Notes under the pieces: model-generated | The model's database searches: none | What the model was told of the DNA's origin: nothing | Seen by the model: only the letters and a program-made list of their open reading frames with translations | Program-made: the position numbers and the translations under genes | Shown: in pieces, positions 17,769-28,288 of the stretch | How positions within the stretch are numbered: position 1 is the stretch's first letter | Layout: every line of letters starts with the position of its first letter | Origin: Croceibacterium sp. TMG7-5b_MA50 | GTDB taxonomy: Bacteria > Pseudomonadota > Alphaproteobacteria > Sphingomonadales > Sphingomonadaceae | DNA: 64,000 nt | NCBI RefSeq assembly: GCF_039830145.1 | Contig: NZ_CP156082.1 | Span: forward strand, 1,816,001 to 1,880,000 | Direction: 5' to 3'

Positions 17769-19178
17769 GTGGCTCAAGCAGTGACGGGGTGGCGCCTCGC
17801 ACCTCTGCTGCTCGCAGCCGCGCTGTTCCTGCCCAAGCCTGCCAGCGCCCAAGATTTGACGCTGCAAATACCAGCGGTGCCCAGCGGCGGTTGGTTCTGG
17901 AGCGCGGAGCGGGATGACTATACTGTCCGGGTCCGTCGGCCCGGCGGGCAATGGCAGGATCTCTACGAGTACAAGGTCCGCGTGGACAGTGACACCAAGA
18001 GCCTTGCGACCATGGTGTTCTTCAACAGCGATGGTCCGGTTGAGCTCTCGGTGCGCAAGAACAACGGCGCGGTCCACCAGGTTTCGGTTCGACCCTCCAG
18101 CCGCCAGGTTCCGGTGCGGATCGAAGGCGACATCGCCTACCTCACCCTCGCCGGCCCGACGAAGCTGTCGGTCGAGTTCGACGGCGACCGCCTGACCAAT
18201 CTCCACGTCTTCGCCGGAGCGCTACGCCCAGAACCGCAGGCAGGCGCAGGCGTCCGAATTTTTGGCCCAGGTGTGCATGAGGCGGGCGAGGATCGCCTGT
18301 TCCACTTTGCTTCAGGCGAGACGGTTTACCTGGCGCCGGGTGCGATCCTCAATGGCGGGGTGATGATCGAGGGTGCCGACGATGTCCGCCTCATCGGCAA
18401 CGGGCTCATCTACAATGCGCCCGATCACGGGATTACGATTAACAATAGTCGCGAGGTAGTCATCGACGGGCCAACGGTCGTGAACCCGTCGCACTACTCG
18501 CTGTCATGCGGCCAGTCGCGCGGCATCGAAGTGGCCGACCTGAAAGCGTTTAGCGAAGGCAGCTGGACTGACGGGATCGACATGATGGCCTGCTCGGACG
18601 TCGACATCGACGACGTCTTCCTCCGCAACTCCGACGACACGATCGCGATCTACGCAGGCCGCAAAGGCTTCACCGGCGACGCCCGCAACATCACCGTCAG
18701 CAACGCCGTGCTCTGGGCCGACATCGCGCACCCAATCCACCTCGGCATTCATGGCTCGGTCGGCGGGCAGGAGACGATCGAAGAGGTGACGTTCCGCAAT
18801 ATCGATGTGCTCGAACATGACGAGAATGATCGCGACTATCAGGGCGTGATGGCGATCAATGCCGGCGACAACAACATCGTCCGCAAGGTGCTGTTCGAGG
18901 ATATTCGCGTCGATCGGGTCGAGGAGGGCCTGCCCTTCTTGTTGCGGGTGGTCTTCAACGAGAAGTACAGCCACACGCCGGGCCTAGGGATCAGCGACGT
19001 CACGCTGCGCAACATCCAGTTTCCCGAAATACAGGACCGCCGCGCCCTGATCGAGGGCTTCGCCGCCGACCGAGAGGTCAGCGACGTCCGCCTCGAAAAC
19101 GTTACGATCGGCGACCGTCCCTTCACACGGGACGACCTGATGATCGGCGATCACGTCGGCGCCGTGACGATCCGCTAG
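17769..19178 (+). CDS. GH49-like (clan GH-N) parallel beta-helix glycoside hydrolase B
   Basis: 469 residues, signal peptide ending PASAQ. It has the same two-domain build as the enzyme at 7774-9240: an N-terminal beta-sandwich (YTVRVRRPG, WQDLYEYKVRVDSDTK, LTNLHVFAG, up to about residue 150), then a beta-helix. Candidate catalytic acids are in WTDGIDMM (267-273) and NSDDTIAIY (287-295); this copy has DGID where the paralogue has DGIN. I chose GTG at 17769 because AAGGGG lies 8 bases upstream; a TTG overlapping the lacI stop is less likely. It is cotranscribed with lacI. The stop overlaps the convergent lyase stop by 4 bases. Related families cut dextran or pectin; the substrate here is unknown. 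Confidence 0.8.
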   Translation: MAQAVTGWRLAPLLLAAALFLPKPASAQDLTLQIPAVPSGGWFWSAERDDYTVRVRRPGGQWQDLYEYKVRVDSDTKSLATMVFFNSDGPVELSVRKNNGAVHQVSVRPSSRQVPVRIEGDIAYLTLAGPTKLSVEFDGDRLTNLHVFAGALRPEPQAGAGVRIFGPGVHEAGEDRLFHFASGETVYLAPGAILNGGVMIEGADDVRLIGNGLIYNAPDHGITINNSREVVIDGPTVVNPSHYSLSCGQSRGIEVADLKAFSEGSWTDGIDMMACSDVDIDDVFLRNSDDTIAIYAGRKGFTGDARNITVSNAVLWADIAHPIHLGIHGSVGGQETIEEVTFRNIDVLEHDENDRDYQGVMAINAGDNNIVRKVLFEDIRVDRVEEGLPFLLRVVFNEKYSHTPGLGISDVTLRNIQFPEIQDRRALIEGFAADREVSDVRLENVTIGDRPFTRDDLMIGDHVGAVTIR

Positions 19179-21529
19179 CAGCACCGCAGCCGGATCGTGT
19201 CGCCTCCAGTATCGGGGTGCAGCGTCGCGCCGTTGACGGTCACTTGCGCTGCCTGACCCGGCAACCGCAGTGTGAGCGCCGTATTGTCCTGCCCCTGCAC
19301 CCAGTACTCCGGCTGCGGCCCCGTGAAGCTGCCGATCAGATACCGCTTGGACAGGCTGTCCAGCCAGACCTCACCATCGCGCCGCAGATAGCTCCCGTTG
19401 GCGAGCAGCAGTCGCTCGATCGTGCCCGTGGCGGAGTAGGTAACGGCTACCATGTAGGCGTCCGTCTCCCAACCCATCACGGTAGCGATGCTGTTACGGT
19501 GCTTGACGCTGCCGTCCGCCGTCAGGTTCATGTAGACTTCGGTCACCCGCTCGCCGGCGCGCACGCGCACGCCGATCATGTTGGGCCCGGCCAGCCGCTC
19601 CAGCTCCACTGCCGGGCCGACTTCTTCCGGAAGAATGGCGGTGATCAGCTTCTGCCGCTGGGCCAGCTCGGCAGGCTCGAACCGATAGAAGGTCGTGCGC
19701 TCCTGCGGCGCATGGTCCTTGTATCCCTGCAAGGTGGTGAGCCGCACATTCTCCGGGTAGTCGGTCGGCAGCCCCGCATCCGGCAGCGAGGTGGGATAGA
19801 TCGGCCGCACCTCGACCCGAGCGCCGCCATTCTCCACGTGGAGCGAGGTGCCTCGGCGCTGCACGGTGCCTTCAGCATGCAGCTGGAAGGCGAACTGCCC
19901 GGGCTCGCGCGCGAGCAGATCGTCATAGACCAGGATCACGCCGTCATCGAGCCACAGGAAATGCCGGAAGTTGCGCTCGAAATAGGCGGAGGTCGGCCCG
20001 GTCGCGTCAGCCATCAGGTATCGCATGCCCCCGCCCACCAGCATGTGAGGCAACGCACCAGTGAGGTGTGAGCCGCTGTAGGTATGCGCCTCTGGCTCGT
20101 TGCGACCGTTGAAGGTCGCGACGTTGTGGGCGATGCCCTGCCGGTAGTAGCTGTCATATTCGGGCGTGGCGTAGGACGAATTGCCGGAATCGATCAGCAG
20201 CGGCTTGCCATGATGATACAGGACGAACGATCCGGCATCGGCATGGTTGTGGTTCCAGGTGAAGCCCGACCGCACCGCCAGCATGGTCGCATCCTGCGCC
20301 CAGGAGCTGCGCATGGTAGCCCAGCCCATGTCTCGGTCCCACAACCAGGTCGGCAGGTCCGGCATCTCCCCCTTCCCGCCCTCTTCGGATGCTAGTGGCA
20401 GGTGGGCCAGGTAGCGAGGTTGCCGGCGCAAATCGCCGGCGCCGGCGAACGCATTCACGTACCACAAGTAGCGCGGCTGCCGGTCGCCCGTCAGCCACAT
20501 ATTGGCGGCCGTGCGCGCATACGACTTCTGGTGCCCCCCGTCGCCGAAGTTCACGCTGTATGGGCCGGTACTGGCCGGGTAGAGATTGTGGATCAGGAAA
20601 TCGACCGCATTCGGCAGCAGGGGGATTGCCGCCGGCGCCTGCTCGAACGTCTCCTGCCACGCGATGCGGTAATTCAGGTAGGTGCCCACCGCCAGCTCGG
20701 CATAGTTCACCGATTCCGAAAAGGCCCCCTGCGCTCCGAAGGTGGCGATCTTGGATTCCAGCCGGTTGCCTGCGAAGGCCCACCATTCCGAACCCGCCTG
20801 GTCGAGCCGGTCGAGGTAGCGTAGCGCCTCGGGCGCGTCCCGGGCTACACCGATTAGCCCCGCGCCGGTGCCGAACACGATGTGCGCCCACCAATTGTGC
20901 CCCATCGTATCGAGCGTGTGGATACGCCGGCGTCCGTCTATCCAGTCGTTGAATACCGGCTGAACCCCGCGCTGCATGAACGATGCGATCAGCTGTTCAC
21001 GCTCGGCCGGACTCAATGTGTCACGGATATTGGAATAGATCAGGCCGAACATCTCGGCCGTGGTCCCCATCTGCAGGTCTGAGTTCCACGGCGGATCGCG
21101 GCGCAGCAGCGGCGCATCGGTGACCCAGTTCTCCACGCCTGCCATCATGAACAGGATGTCGCGCAGCTTGGCAGCATAGCGCGCTTCGCCGGTCATTCGG
21201 TATGCGAGGATCAGCGGCTCCGCCTGTTCCGTGATCCGCCGCGGATGGCCGGTGATCGCCGCGGGGGTCTGCCCCAGCATAGTGTCGGCGTCTGCCAGCA
21301 CCGCGCGCCAGCTGCGCCGCACCTCCGCATTCGTGGCAACCCGCTCGCGAAACTGCGCCATTGTCGCATCGTCAAACCCGAGCTGCCCGCCGCCCGCCTT
21401 GACGGTCAGATCCCGCGGCGCGATCACGCTCAATCCGGTGGGCGCCGCCATTTGCCCGCTCGCGGCTCCCGTCGGCGCCATAAGGACCATCGGAACGGTC
21501 AACAGCGGCAGAGCAAGCTTCATCATCAT
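19175..21529 (-). CDS. Heparinase II/III-type polysaccharide lyase
   Basis: 784 residues with a signal peptide (MMMKLALPLLTVPMVLMAPTGAASGQ). An N-terminal alpha/alpha toroid (about 60-400; TMGHNWWAHIVFG, FGDGGHQKSYARTAANMW) precedes the heparinase II/III beta-sandwich (NHNHADAGSFVLYHHGKPLL, IDSGNSSYATPEYDSYYRQG, then IAHNVATFNG), where the His and Tyr of beta-elimination usually lie. It should cleave a uronic-acid-containing polysaccharide and leave unsaturated ends that GH88 removes. Families PL12, 15, 17, 21 and 33 share this fold; I cannot assign one. The start uses the first of three ATGs, with AAGG 8 bases upstream. It lies downstream of the second TonB receptor, separated from it by a terminator-like hairpin. 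Confidence 0.85.
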   Translation of the reverse strand: MMMKLALPLLTVPMVLMAPTGAASGQMAAPTGLSVIAPRDLTVKAGGGQLGFDDATMAQFRERVATNAEVRRSWRAVLADADTMLGQTPAAITGHPRRITEQAEPLILAYRMTGEARYAAKLRDILFMMAGVENWVTDAPLLRRDPPWNSDLQMGTTAEMFGLIYSNIRDTLSPAEREQLIASFMQRGVQPVFNDWIDGRRRIHTLDTMGHNWWAHIVFGTGAGLIGVARDAPEALRYLDRLDQAGSEWWAFAGNRLESKIATFGAQGAFSESVNYAELAVGTYLNYRIAWQETFEQAPAAIPLLPNAVDFLIHNLYPASTGPYSVNFGDGGHQKSYARTAANMWLTGDRQPRYLWYVNAFAGAGDLRRQPRYLAHLPLASEEGGKGEMPDLPTWLWDRDMGWATMRSSWAQDATMLAVRSGFTWNHNHADAGSFVLYHHGKPLLIDSGNSSYATPEYDSYYRQGIAHNVATFNGRNEPEAHTYSGSHLTGALPHMLVGGGMRYLMADATGPTSAYFERNFRHFLWLDDGVILVYDDLLAREPGQFAFQLHAEGTVQRRGTSLHVENGGARVEVRPIYPTSLPDAGLPTDYPENVRLTTLQGYKDHAPQERTTFYRFEPAELAQRQKLITAILPEEVGPAVELERLAGPNMIGVRVRAGERVTEVYMNLTADGSVKHRNSIATVMGWETDAYMVAVTYSATGTIERLLLANGSYLRRDGEVWLDSLSKRYLIGSFTGPQPEYWVQGQDNTALTLRLPGQAAQVTVNGATLHPDTGGDTIRLRCC

Positions 21530-21551
21530 GCCAAGTACCTTGCGCCGTCAT

Positions 21552-21589
21552 GAGAGAAAAAGCGGCTCCCGACGGTATCGCCGGGAGCC
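21552..21589 (-). terminator. Rho-independent terminator after the second TonB receptor
   Basis: On the minus strand GGCTCCCG and CGGGAGCC form a perfect 8-bp stem (21564-21571 and 21582-21589) around a 10-base loop, followed by GCTTTTTCTCTC. It lies 55 bases after the receptor stop and 22 bases before the lyase start, so it may limit read-through into the lyase gene. Confidence 0.75.
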
Positions 21590-21643
21590 AGGAGGGGGAC
21601 CTGAAAGCAAACCGGCGCCGTTTGGCCGGGAGCCTGCGACAAC

Positions 21644-24553
21644 TCAGGAGCCGAAGCTGTAGCGGACCGATGCGCCGAACACCCGGCCGTTGGTGAAGTG
21701 CTGCCGCTCGATGGGCGTGGCGTAGCCGTTCGGCTCCCCGACATAGCGGTTAGGCGCGGTGTCGAGCAGGTTGGAGGCCTGCAGGTTGAGGCTCAAAGCC
21801 TCGGTCAGGTTCACGCCGATGGAGGCATCCAGCACCCCGAAGCCCTTGATATAGCGCCCGTCGATCGGATTGCCGGTCACGCCGAACAGGATGTGATCCG
21901 AACGCCAGGTATAGACCACCCGCGCTTGGATCAGATCGTCCTCGTACAACCCCGTCAGGGAGTAATTGTACTTGGACGTGAACGGCTGCTGCGTGACGAT
22001 CTCCTGTCCGTTCAGCGTCACCGGCACCTCGGTATCGACATAGGTGAAGGAGGCGGAGGCGCCGAAGCCGTGGAGCGCGGGGGGGACGAAGTCGAAGTCG
22101 AAGAAAGTCTGCCCGGCGACCTCCACGCCCTTGGCGTTCCCGGCGCTAGCATTCACGTTGCGGGTGATCCGGTACTGCCCGGCCGGACACGAATTCAACA
22201 CGCCGGTGGCAGGCGCCGGCGCCAGAGGCACCGTCTGGCACTCCTCGATGCCGGTGAAGAAGCCGTCGATCCACTTGTAGAAGCCGTTCACCGCCACATA
22301 GCTACCACCGGTGAAGTAATGCTCTAGCGCGATGTCCACGCTCTCGCCGACCTGTGGCCGCAGGTCGGGATTGCCTTGGGTGCCGAAGCCGGTGGTTTGG
22401 GTGACGATCACCTGAGGATTGAGGTTGGAGAAGCTCGGCCGGGTGAGGCCGCGGCCGTAGCCGAACCGCAGCAAGGTGTCGGGCGTCAGATTGTAGACTG
22501 CGTTGAAGCTCGGCAGCACGTTCGTGTAGTCGCTCGAACTCTCCACCGGCACGATGTCGCCGCTTGCGGTCCGCACTTGCCCGCGAGCGAAGATGTCGGT
22601 CCGCACCACCCGCACGCCGATATTGCCGCGCAGCCGGTCATCGAGCAGCGCGTAATCTGCCTCGGCATAAGCCGCGTAGGTGTCTTCCTTGAAGTACCGG
22701 CGCGAGATCAGGTTTTCGGCCAGCGAGTCTTCCGGCAGGATCCCCGCCTGGCTGAACCGCGCCCGGACATTGTCGCCCAGCAACGCCTGTGGGTCGAAGG
22801 TCAGGAACCCGCCCGCATAGCCGCCTTCGTGGTCCAGGAAATTATCCGGTGCGAGCGCCAGCAGGTCCTGGAACGCGGCTGCGCTGATGCGGTTGGATCC
22901 GTCGGCCGCAGGAGCCAAGCCGTTGGTCGTCAGTTGCCGGTCAAAGGTGTAGTTGCGGTAGCGGTCCGCCTGATAGGCATAACGCAAACCCGCTCTGATC
23001 GTGCGCAGTGGACCGTCCGGCAGCTCGTATTCCGCATCGAAGCGGGCGGCCAGGCCATCATCGTCGAAGGTCTGGTTAGTGCCGTTGCTGTAATTGTTGA
23101 ACACGAAGTTCGCCGGGCTGCTGAGGTCAGGTCCCTCGAACTGCACTCCATGCGGCACCGCGGCGATATCGCGAGTAATGTTCCAGCTGAGACCGGCGAC
23201 AGGGTCCAGGCGGACGGAGCGGTTATCCTGCGACTGAGAGGCATCGACGTAGGAGATGTCCGTGCTCAGCATCAGCCGGTCGGTGGGACGCCAGACGACA
23301 TTAGCCGCGATGATCCCGGTCTCATACAGGCGGTGCTCGTCGCCGCCCTGGGTGAACAGGCCGGAATTCAGGAACGTGCCGCCGGCGATGCGCCGCCCGG
23401 CAACCAATTCGTTCGGCCCGCCATTGGCGTTCCGATTCGCCAGCCCTTCATCCACGGTGAAGGGGAGCGTGGACAGGTTCTGTACGTACGAACTGTTGCT
23501 GGTGACGATGAACTGGTAATCCTGGTCGTACAGGTACGAATTGTAGAGCCCGGTAAGGTTCACCTCCAGATTGCTGCTCGGCTCCCATTGCACGGCAATG
23601 TTGAGGCCCTTGCGGGTCCGCTCGTATGACTCAGTGAATACATTGTGCGTGTCGGTGACGGCGGTGAACAGCTCCCCGCGTTGCGCTTCCGACATCGCCA
23701 GCGCCTCGCCCAGCGAGACCGGCAGCAGGTAGCTGACATCGGCCCGGCCGACGTAAGCCCGGTTGAGACTGGGATTGGCGGCATATTCGGCGCTGTTGCC
23801 GCTGATAGCCCGGCGCAGGTTGAGCCCGCCATTGGCGGCGGTGCTGTCCCCGCGGTTGAAGCTCTGCTGATAGCTGCCGGCCACCAAGATGCCCAGTTCG
23901 CCTGCCGCGCCCAGATCGAACTTCTTGGAAATCAACCCGAAATATTCCGGCCGCACGTTCTCGGCCAGGTCGTTGTAGCGCAGGGTGGCGCCGGCCGCCC
24001 CCGCCAGATCGTCGCGGAAGTCGAGCGGCTTGCGAGTGCGGATGTTGATCAGCCCGCCAATGGCGCCTTCGATGTGTTCGGCGGTGGGGTTCTTGAACAC
24101 GTCGAGGCCGGCGACGATACCCGGGATCGCGCCCTCGATATTGAATTCGCGGCTGCCGGCGGTGAAGAAGGCGCGCCCGTCGATGCGGGATGCGGTCAAG
24201 TTCGACAGTCCCCGGATGGTCAGCCCGCTGCCCTCGCCCACTGGCGAGGCGGTCTCGCCGCCAAACCGATAGCCCTGGACACCCGGGATACGCGTCAGTG
24301 TCTCGGCTACATTGGGATCAGGCAGCTTACCGATGTCGTCGGCCGTGATCGAGTCCACGACCTCCAGCGTGTTGCGCTTGGTCTGCGCCGCATTGGCCAG
24401 GCTTTCGCGCAAACCGGTGACGACGATCGCCTCGCCTTCCACCGTCGGCTCCCCCGCTGGCGTGCTTGCGGCCTGTCCATGTGCCGCACCGGTCATCCCG
24501 AACATGGTGGAACCCGCCAGGACGCCGGCCAAAACCTTGTATCGCCTAATCAT
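21644..24553 (-). CDS. TonB-dependent receptor, Caulobacter-type (TIGR01782-like)
   Basis: 969 residues. The start at 24553 (MIRRYKVLAGVLAGSTMFGMTGAAHGQ) follows GGGAGAGATTGAAG; longer readings upstream are not supported. EAIVVTGLRESLANA is a TonB-box-like segment. The plug has DDIGKLPDPNVAETLTRIPG, IRGLSNLTASRIDGRAFF and IEGAIGGLINIRTRKPLDF, the classic pattern of the large sphingomonad/Caulobacter receptors. The barrel contains RFGYGRGLTRPSFSNLNPQ and ends VRYSFGS. It imports oligosaccharides across the outer membrane. Two operator-like palindromes lie in its upstream region, shared with phosphoglucomutase. It differs clearly from the receptor at 3335, so the locus has two non-redundant uptake ports. 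Confidence 0.93.
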   Translation of the reverse strand: MIRRYKVLAGVLAGSTMFGMTGAAHGQAASTPAGEPTVEGEAIVVTGLRESLANAAQTKRNTLEVVDSITADDIGKLPDPNVAETLTRIPGVQGYRFGGETASPVGEGSGLTIRGLSNLTASRIDGRAFFTAGSREFNIEGAIPGIVAGLDVFKNPTAEHIEGAIGGLINIRTRKPLDFRDDLAGAAGATLRYNDLAENVRPEYFGLISKKFDLGAAGELGILVAGSYQQSFNRGDSTAANGGLNLRRAISGNSAEYAANPSLNRAYVGRADVSYLLPVSLGEALAMSEAQRGELFTAVTDTHNVFTESYERTRKGLNIAVQWEPSSNLEVNLTGLYNSYLYDQDYQFIVTSNSSYVQNLSTLPFTVDEGLANRNANGGPNELVAGRRIAGGTFLNSGLFTQGGDEHRLYETGIIAANVVWRPTDRLMLSTDISYVDASQSQDNRSVRLDPVAGLSWNITRDIAAVPHGVQFEGPDLSSPANFVFNNYSNGTNQTFDDDGLAARFDAEYELPDGPLRTIRAGLRYAYQADRYRNYTFDRQLTTNGLAPAADGSNRISAAAFQDLLALAPDNFLDHEGGYAGGFLTFDPQALLGDNVRARFSQAGILPEDSLAENLISRRYFKEDTYAAYAEADYALLDDRLRGNIGVRVVRTDIFARGQVRTASGDIVPVESSSDYTNVLPSFNAVYNLTPDTLLRFGYGRGLTRPSFSNLNPQVIVTQTTGFGTQGNPDLRPQVGESVDIALEHYFTGGSYVAVNGFYKWIDGFFTGIEECQTVPLAPAPATGVLNSCPAGQYRITRNVNASAGNAKGVEVAGQTFFDFDFVPPALHGFGASASFTYVDTEVPVTLNGQEIVTQQPFTSKYNYSLTGLYEDDLIQARVVYTWRSDHILFGVTGNPIDGRYIKGFGVLDASIGVNLTEALSLNLQASNLLDTAPNRYVGEPNGYATPIERQHFTNGRVFGASVRYSFGS

Positions 24554-24682
24554 CTTCAATCTCTCCCTTTGGGCCGCCTGCTCTTCGACAGTTCCGACCT
24601 GACTAATTGCAGCGTGGCTTTTGCAGACGCTGCGTTCTGCCTCGCCGTGACTCAGATCGCTTGCTTCGGAGATAAATCCATC

Positions 24683-24696
24683 TGGTATCGATAGCA
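24683..24696. promoter_or_regulatory. LacI-type operator candidate upstream of the second TonB receptor
   Basis: TGGTATCGATAGCA fits the locus consensus TGNTATCGNTANCA at every fixed position and lies 130 bases upstream of the receptor start. Confidence 0.65.
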
Positions 24697-24772
24697 ACGC
24701 TGTTTTTGTCCGCTGTAGCGGTATCCAAACGCCAAGTCACTTCATGCTGGCAGAATTTTAAGCTGCGCTGTG

Positions 24773-26480
<1,708 letters not shown>

Positions 26481-26561
26481 CCATCTAAGCCTCGGCACGT
26501 TGTCATAGTGCTGACTGGGTCATTAGATAACCGGTCGGTCCATATGAGCGGGGTATCGGCT

Positions 26562-26621
26562 CAACCCCATAGCGGCGTTCAGGGCGGCCTTGTCGCTTCC
26601 CGAAAGCCGCCACTCATTCAT
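26562..26621. repeat. Dispersed intergenic repeat, copy 1
   Basis: Left block CAACCCCATAGCGGCGTTCA and right block AAGCCGCCACTCATTCATG. It shares its plan with the copies at 29166, 46253 and 49051. Confidence 0.6.
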
Positions 26622-26810
26622 GTCACTCGATAGATGACGGGTTCAGGGATTCTGGAGAGGATGGCTTGGGGTCTGATCGAACTGGTTTGGTAGTCGCTGG
26701 CTTGGCCGTGCTTCTCACCTTCAATCGTGCGTCGAGGGAAGAACGGCAGAACTTTGTAACTGGGCGCTGCCGTGCGACCATAGGTATAACCCCAAGATAG
26801 GACGGCCGTG

Positions 26811-26942
26811 ATGCCGCTCATCGCTACCCTTCTCGCGATTGCCCCGCCGGAGACGGTAAGCCCGCAGCCGACAGTGTGCGAGCAAGTCGCCACCGCCTTT
26901 CGGTCAGCGATGAGCTGCAATTCGGAAGCTTGCTACGGCTAG
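26811..26942 (+). CDS. Possible 43-residue peptide
   Basis: ATG at 26811 after AGGACGGCCGTG, giving MPLIATLLAIAPPETV followed by a Cys-containing tail (VCEQ, MSCN, ACYG). The short hydrophobic start could be a weak export signal. No family is recognised, and coding status is uncertain because no homology can be tested here. Confidence 0.25.
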   Translation: MPLIATLLAIAPPETVSPQPTVCEQVATAFRSAMSCNSEACYG

Positions 26943-27155
26943 GAACATCCACAAAGAGGCGAGACCAGCCAGGCTGCCACCTGGCTCAAGACTCCCGAGT
27001 GGACGTTCAGCACCAGATCGTCGCTTCTCCGAAGCTGCCGTTCATTCAACGCGGTCCTTTGCCCGCCTGTCCGTGCTTGCCATCTCAAACCGAATGAACT
27101 CTAAACGAGCCCTACGCTAAGGCAGATCAGAGCTTTATTCCGCGCTTCGCTATCT

Positions 27156-27323
27156 CTACGACGCAATCGTTGCTCTCGTGGCCCGCGATAAATTTATGAA
27201 TATGTCAGCGAGGTCGAGAAGATCGTTGTCATCGAGAGCAACGATGGTCGCTTCAATCTCTGCGAGCTGCTTCTTAGCGCGTCTATCCTGATTGGAACGC
27301 CAGTATTGTCTATTCTGCACCAT
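27156..27323 (-). CDS. Small hypothetical protein
   Basis: 55 residues. The ATG at 27323 has AAGG 8 bases upstream. The sequence (MVQNRQYWRSNQDRRAKKQL, AEIEATIVALDDNDLLDLAD, then IFINLSRATRATIAS) looks like a charged, mainly helical small protein rather than a shadow frame. The frame stays open further upstream, so a longer product is possible. No family is recognised. It faces the toxin-antitoxin genes across 200 bases. Confidence 0.4.
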   Translation of the reverse strand: MVQNRQYWRSNQDRRAKKQLAEIEATIVALDDNDLLDLADIFINLSRATRATIAS

Positions 27324-27488
27324 GCTCGCTGCCTTAGCACGTCGCCTTGCAATTGGGAGTTGCAAACTCAACGATCCAGCGACCTTGACCCCATTTCGGA
27401 CGTTCAGGCCAGCCTTCTTGCTCGCCAACTCCGGACGTTTGTTCAGCCCGAAGAATGCGCCGCTACGACCAGGCTCGGAGTTGCTTCG

Positions 27489-27503
27489 GACCATTAGATG
27501 GTC
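27489..27503. promoter_or_regulatory. Operator-like palindrome before the toxin-antitoxin genes
   Basis: GACCAT-TAG-ATGGTC is a perfect 6+6 inverted repeat 30 bases before the antitoxin start. Phd/YefM antitoxins usually repress their own operon through such a palindrome. Confidence 0.5.
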
Positions 27504-27532
27504 TATTTGCTTGAATGTTCGGAGGACCGATG

Positions 27533-27790
27533 ATGCAGGTATCAGTGACGGATGCGAAGGGTCAGTTGACGGACCTGGTACGCCGTGCCGAGGCAGGTGA
27601 CGAGATAGTTCTGACGCGTCACGGCCGTGCTGCTGTGCGGCTTGTGCCCATGGAACCGAAGCGCGATGTGGCAGGTCGCCGCGCACTGATGGAGGCCGTA
27701 CAACGGAGCGCGGCAAGTCATCGCAAGCCCGGTCCGAGCGCCGCGCGCAGCCATGACGATCTCTACGGCGAGGATGGCCTGCCCAAGTGA
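27533..27790 (+). CDS. Phd/YefM-family antitoxin
   Basis: 85 residues. The N-terminus QVSVTDAKGQLTDLVRRAEA, followed by GDEIVLTRHGRAAVRLVPM, is the Phd/YefM DNA-binding fold; the charged tail (HDDLYGEDGLPK) would wrap the toxin. GGAGG lies 7 bases before the ATG at 27533; the ATG directly before it (27530) is an alternative. The stop overlaps the toxin start (GTGA). It should neutralise the PIN toxin and repress the operon through the palindrome at 27489. Confidence 0.88.
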   Translation: MQVSVTDAKGQLTDLVRRAEAGDEIVLTRHGRAAVRLVPMEPKRDVAGRRALMEAVQRSAASHRKPGPSAARSHDDLYGEDGLPK

Positions 27791-28170
27791 TTGTTGTCGA
27801 CACGTCTGCCTTGATGGCGATCCTGCTCGGCGAGCCTCAAGCTGATGCCTGCATGGATGCGCTGTCGACCGCTGAAGCTCTGTCGATCTCTGCTGGGACA
27901 GTAGCGGAAGCACTGATCGTCGCAGATCGGCGTGGTCTTGGGCCAGAGATGCGCCGCCTGGTGGATGAGCTCGGCTTTACGGTCGCGCCGGTCACACCCG
28001 CTATGGCGCGGCATGTGGCCGATGCTTACGGCCGCTGGGGCAAGGGCATCAATCCCGCAGGCCTCAACTTTGGCGATTGCTTTGCTTACGCACTGGCGAA
28101 TGAGCATGCATCTCCGCTCCTGTTTGTCGGTCACGACTTCTCGGCGACTGACCTGCAATCCGCCATTTAG
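27787..28170 (+). CDS. vapC: VapC-like PIN-domain toxin
   Basis: 127 residues, a full PIN domain. It starts MIVVDTSALMAILLGEPQ with the first catalytic Asp; a conserved Glu follows in SAGTVAEALIV, and NFGDCFAYALA carries a further acidic metal ligand before LLFVGHDFSATDL. PIN toxins are Mg-dependent ribonucleases that cut tRNA or rRNA when the antitoxin is lost. The GTG start overlaps the antitoxin stop (GTGA at 27787-27790), so translation is coupled. Type II toxin-antitoxin pair, probably intact. Confidence 0.9.
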   Translation: MIVVDTSALMAILLGEPQADACMDALSTAEALSISAGTVAEALIVADRRGLGPEMRRLVDELGFTVAPVTPAMARHVADAYGRWGKGINPAGLNFGDCFAYALANEHASPLLFVGHDFSATDLQSAI

Positions 28171-28288
28171 CCAAGCGGACCAAGTTGCGCGAACCAGATG
28201 AAGACTGCGCTTGACGTACACAAGAAAAGCGCGCGCATTGTCTTCCTAGCCGAGCCGATGTCGACTCACATAGGCAAAGAGGTGAGTG

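Larger units (their letters stand above)
26481..27532. other. Long intergenic stretch with repeat and small ORFs only
   Basis: No full-size gene is visible in 1 kb. It contains a copy of the dispersed 60-bp repeat, two small candidate ORFs and the toxin-antitoxin promoter (listed separately). CCGAAGCTGCCGTTCATTCA at 27031-27050 resembles the right half of the repeat. Confidence 0.55.

Noticed and set aside
26618-26920. 100-residue minus-strand ORF in the intergenic stretch
   Set aside because: No family and no ribosome site; it partly covers the dispersed repeat.
27533-28170. The Phd/VapC pair as the exciting novel system
   Set aside because: Both families are well known and the gene order is ordinary; only the cassette context is of interest.
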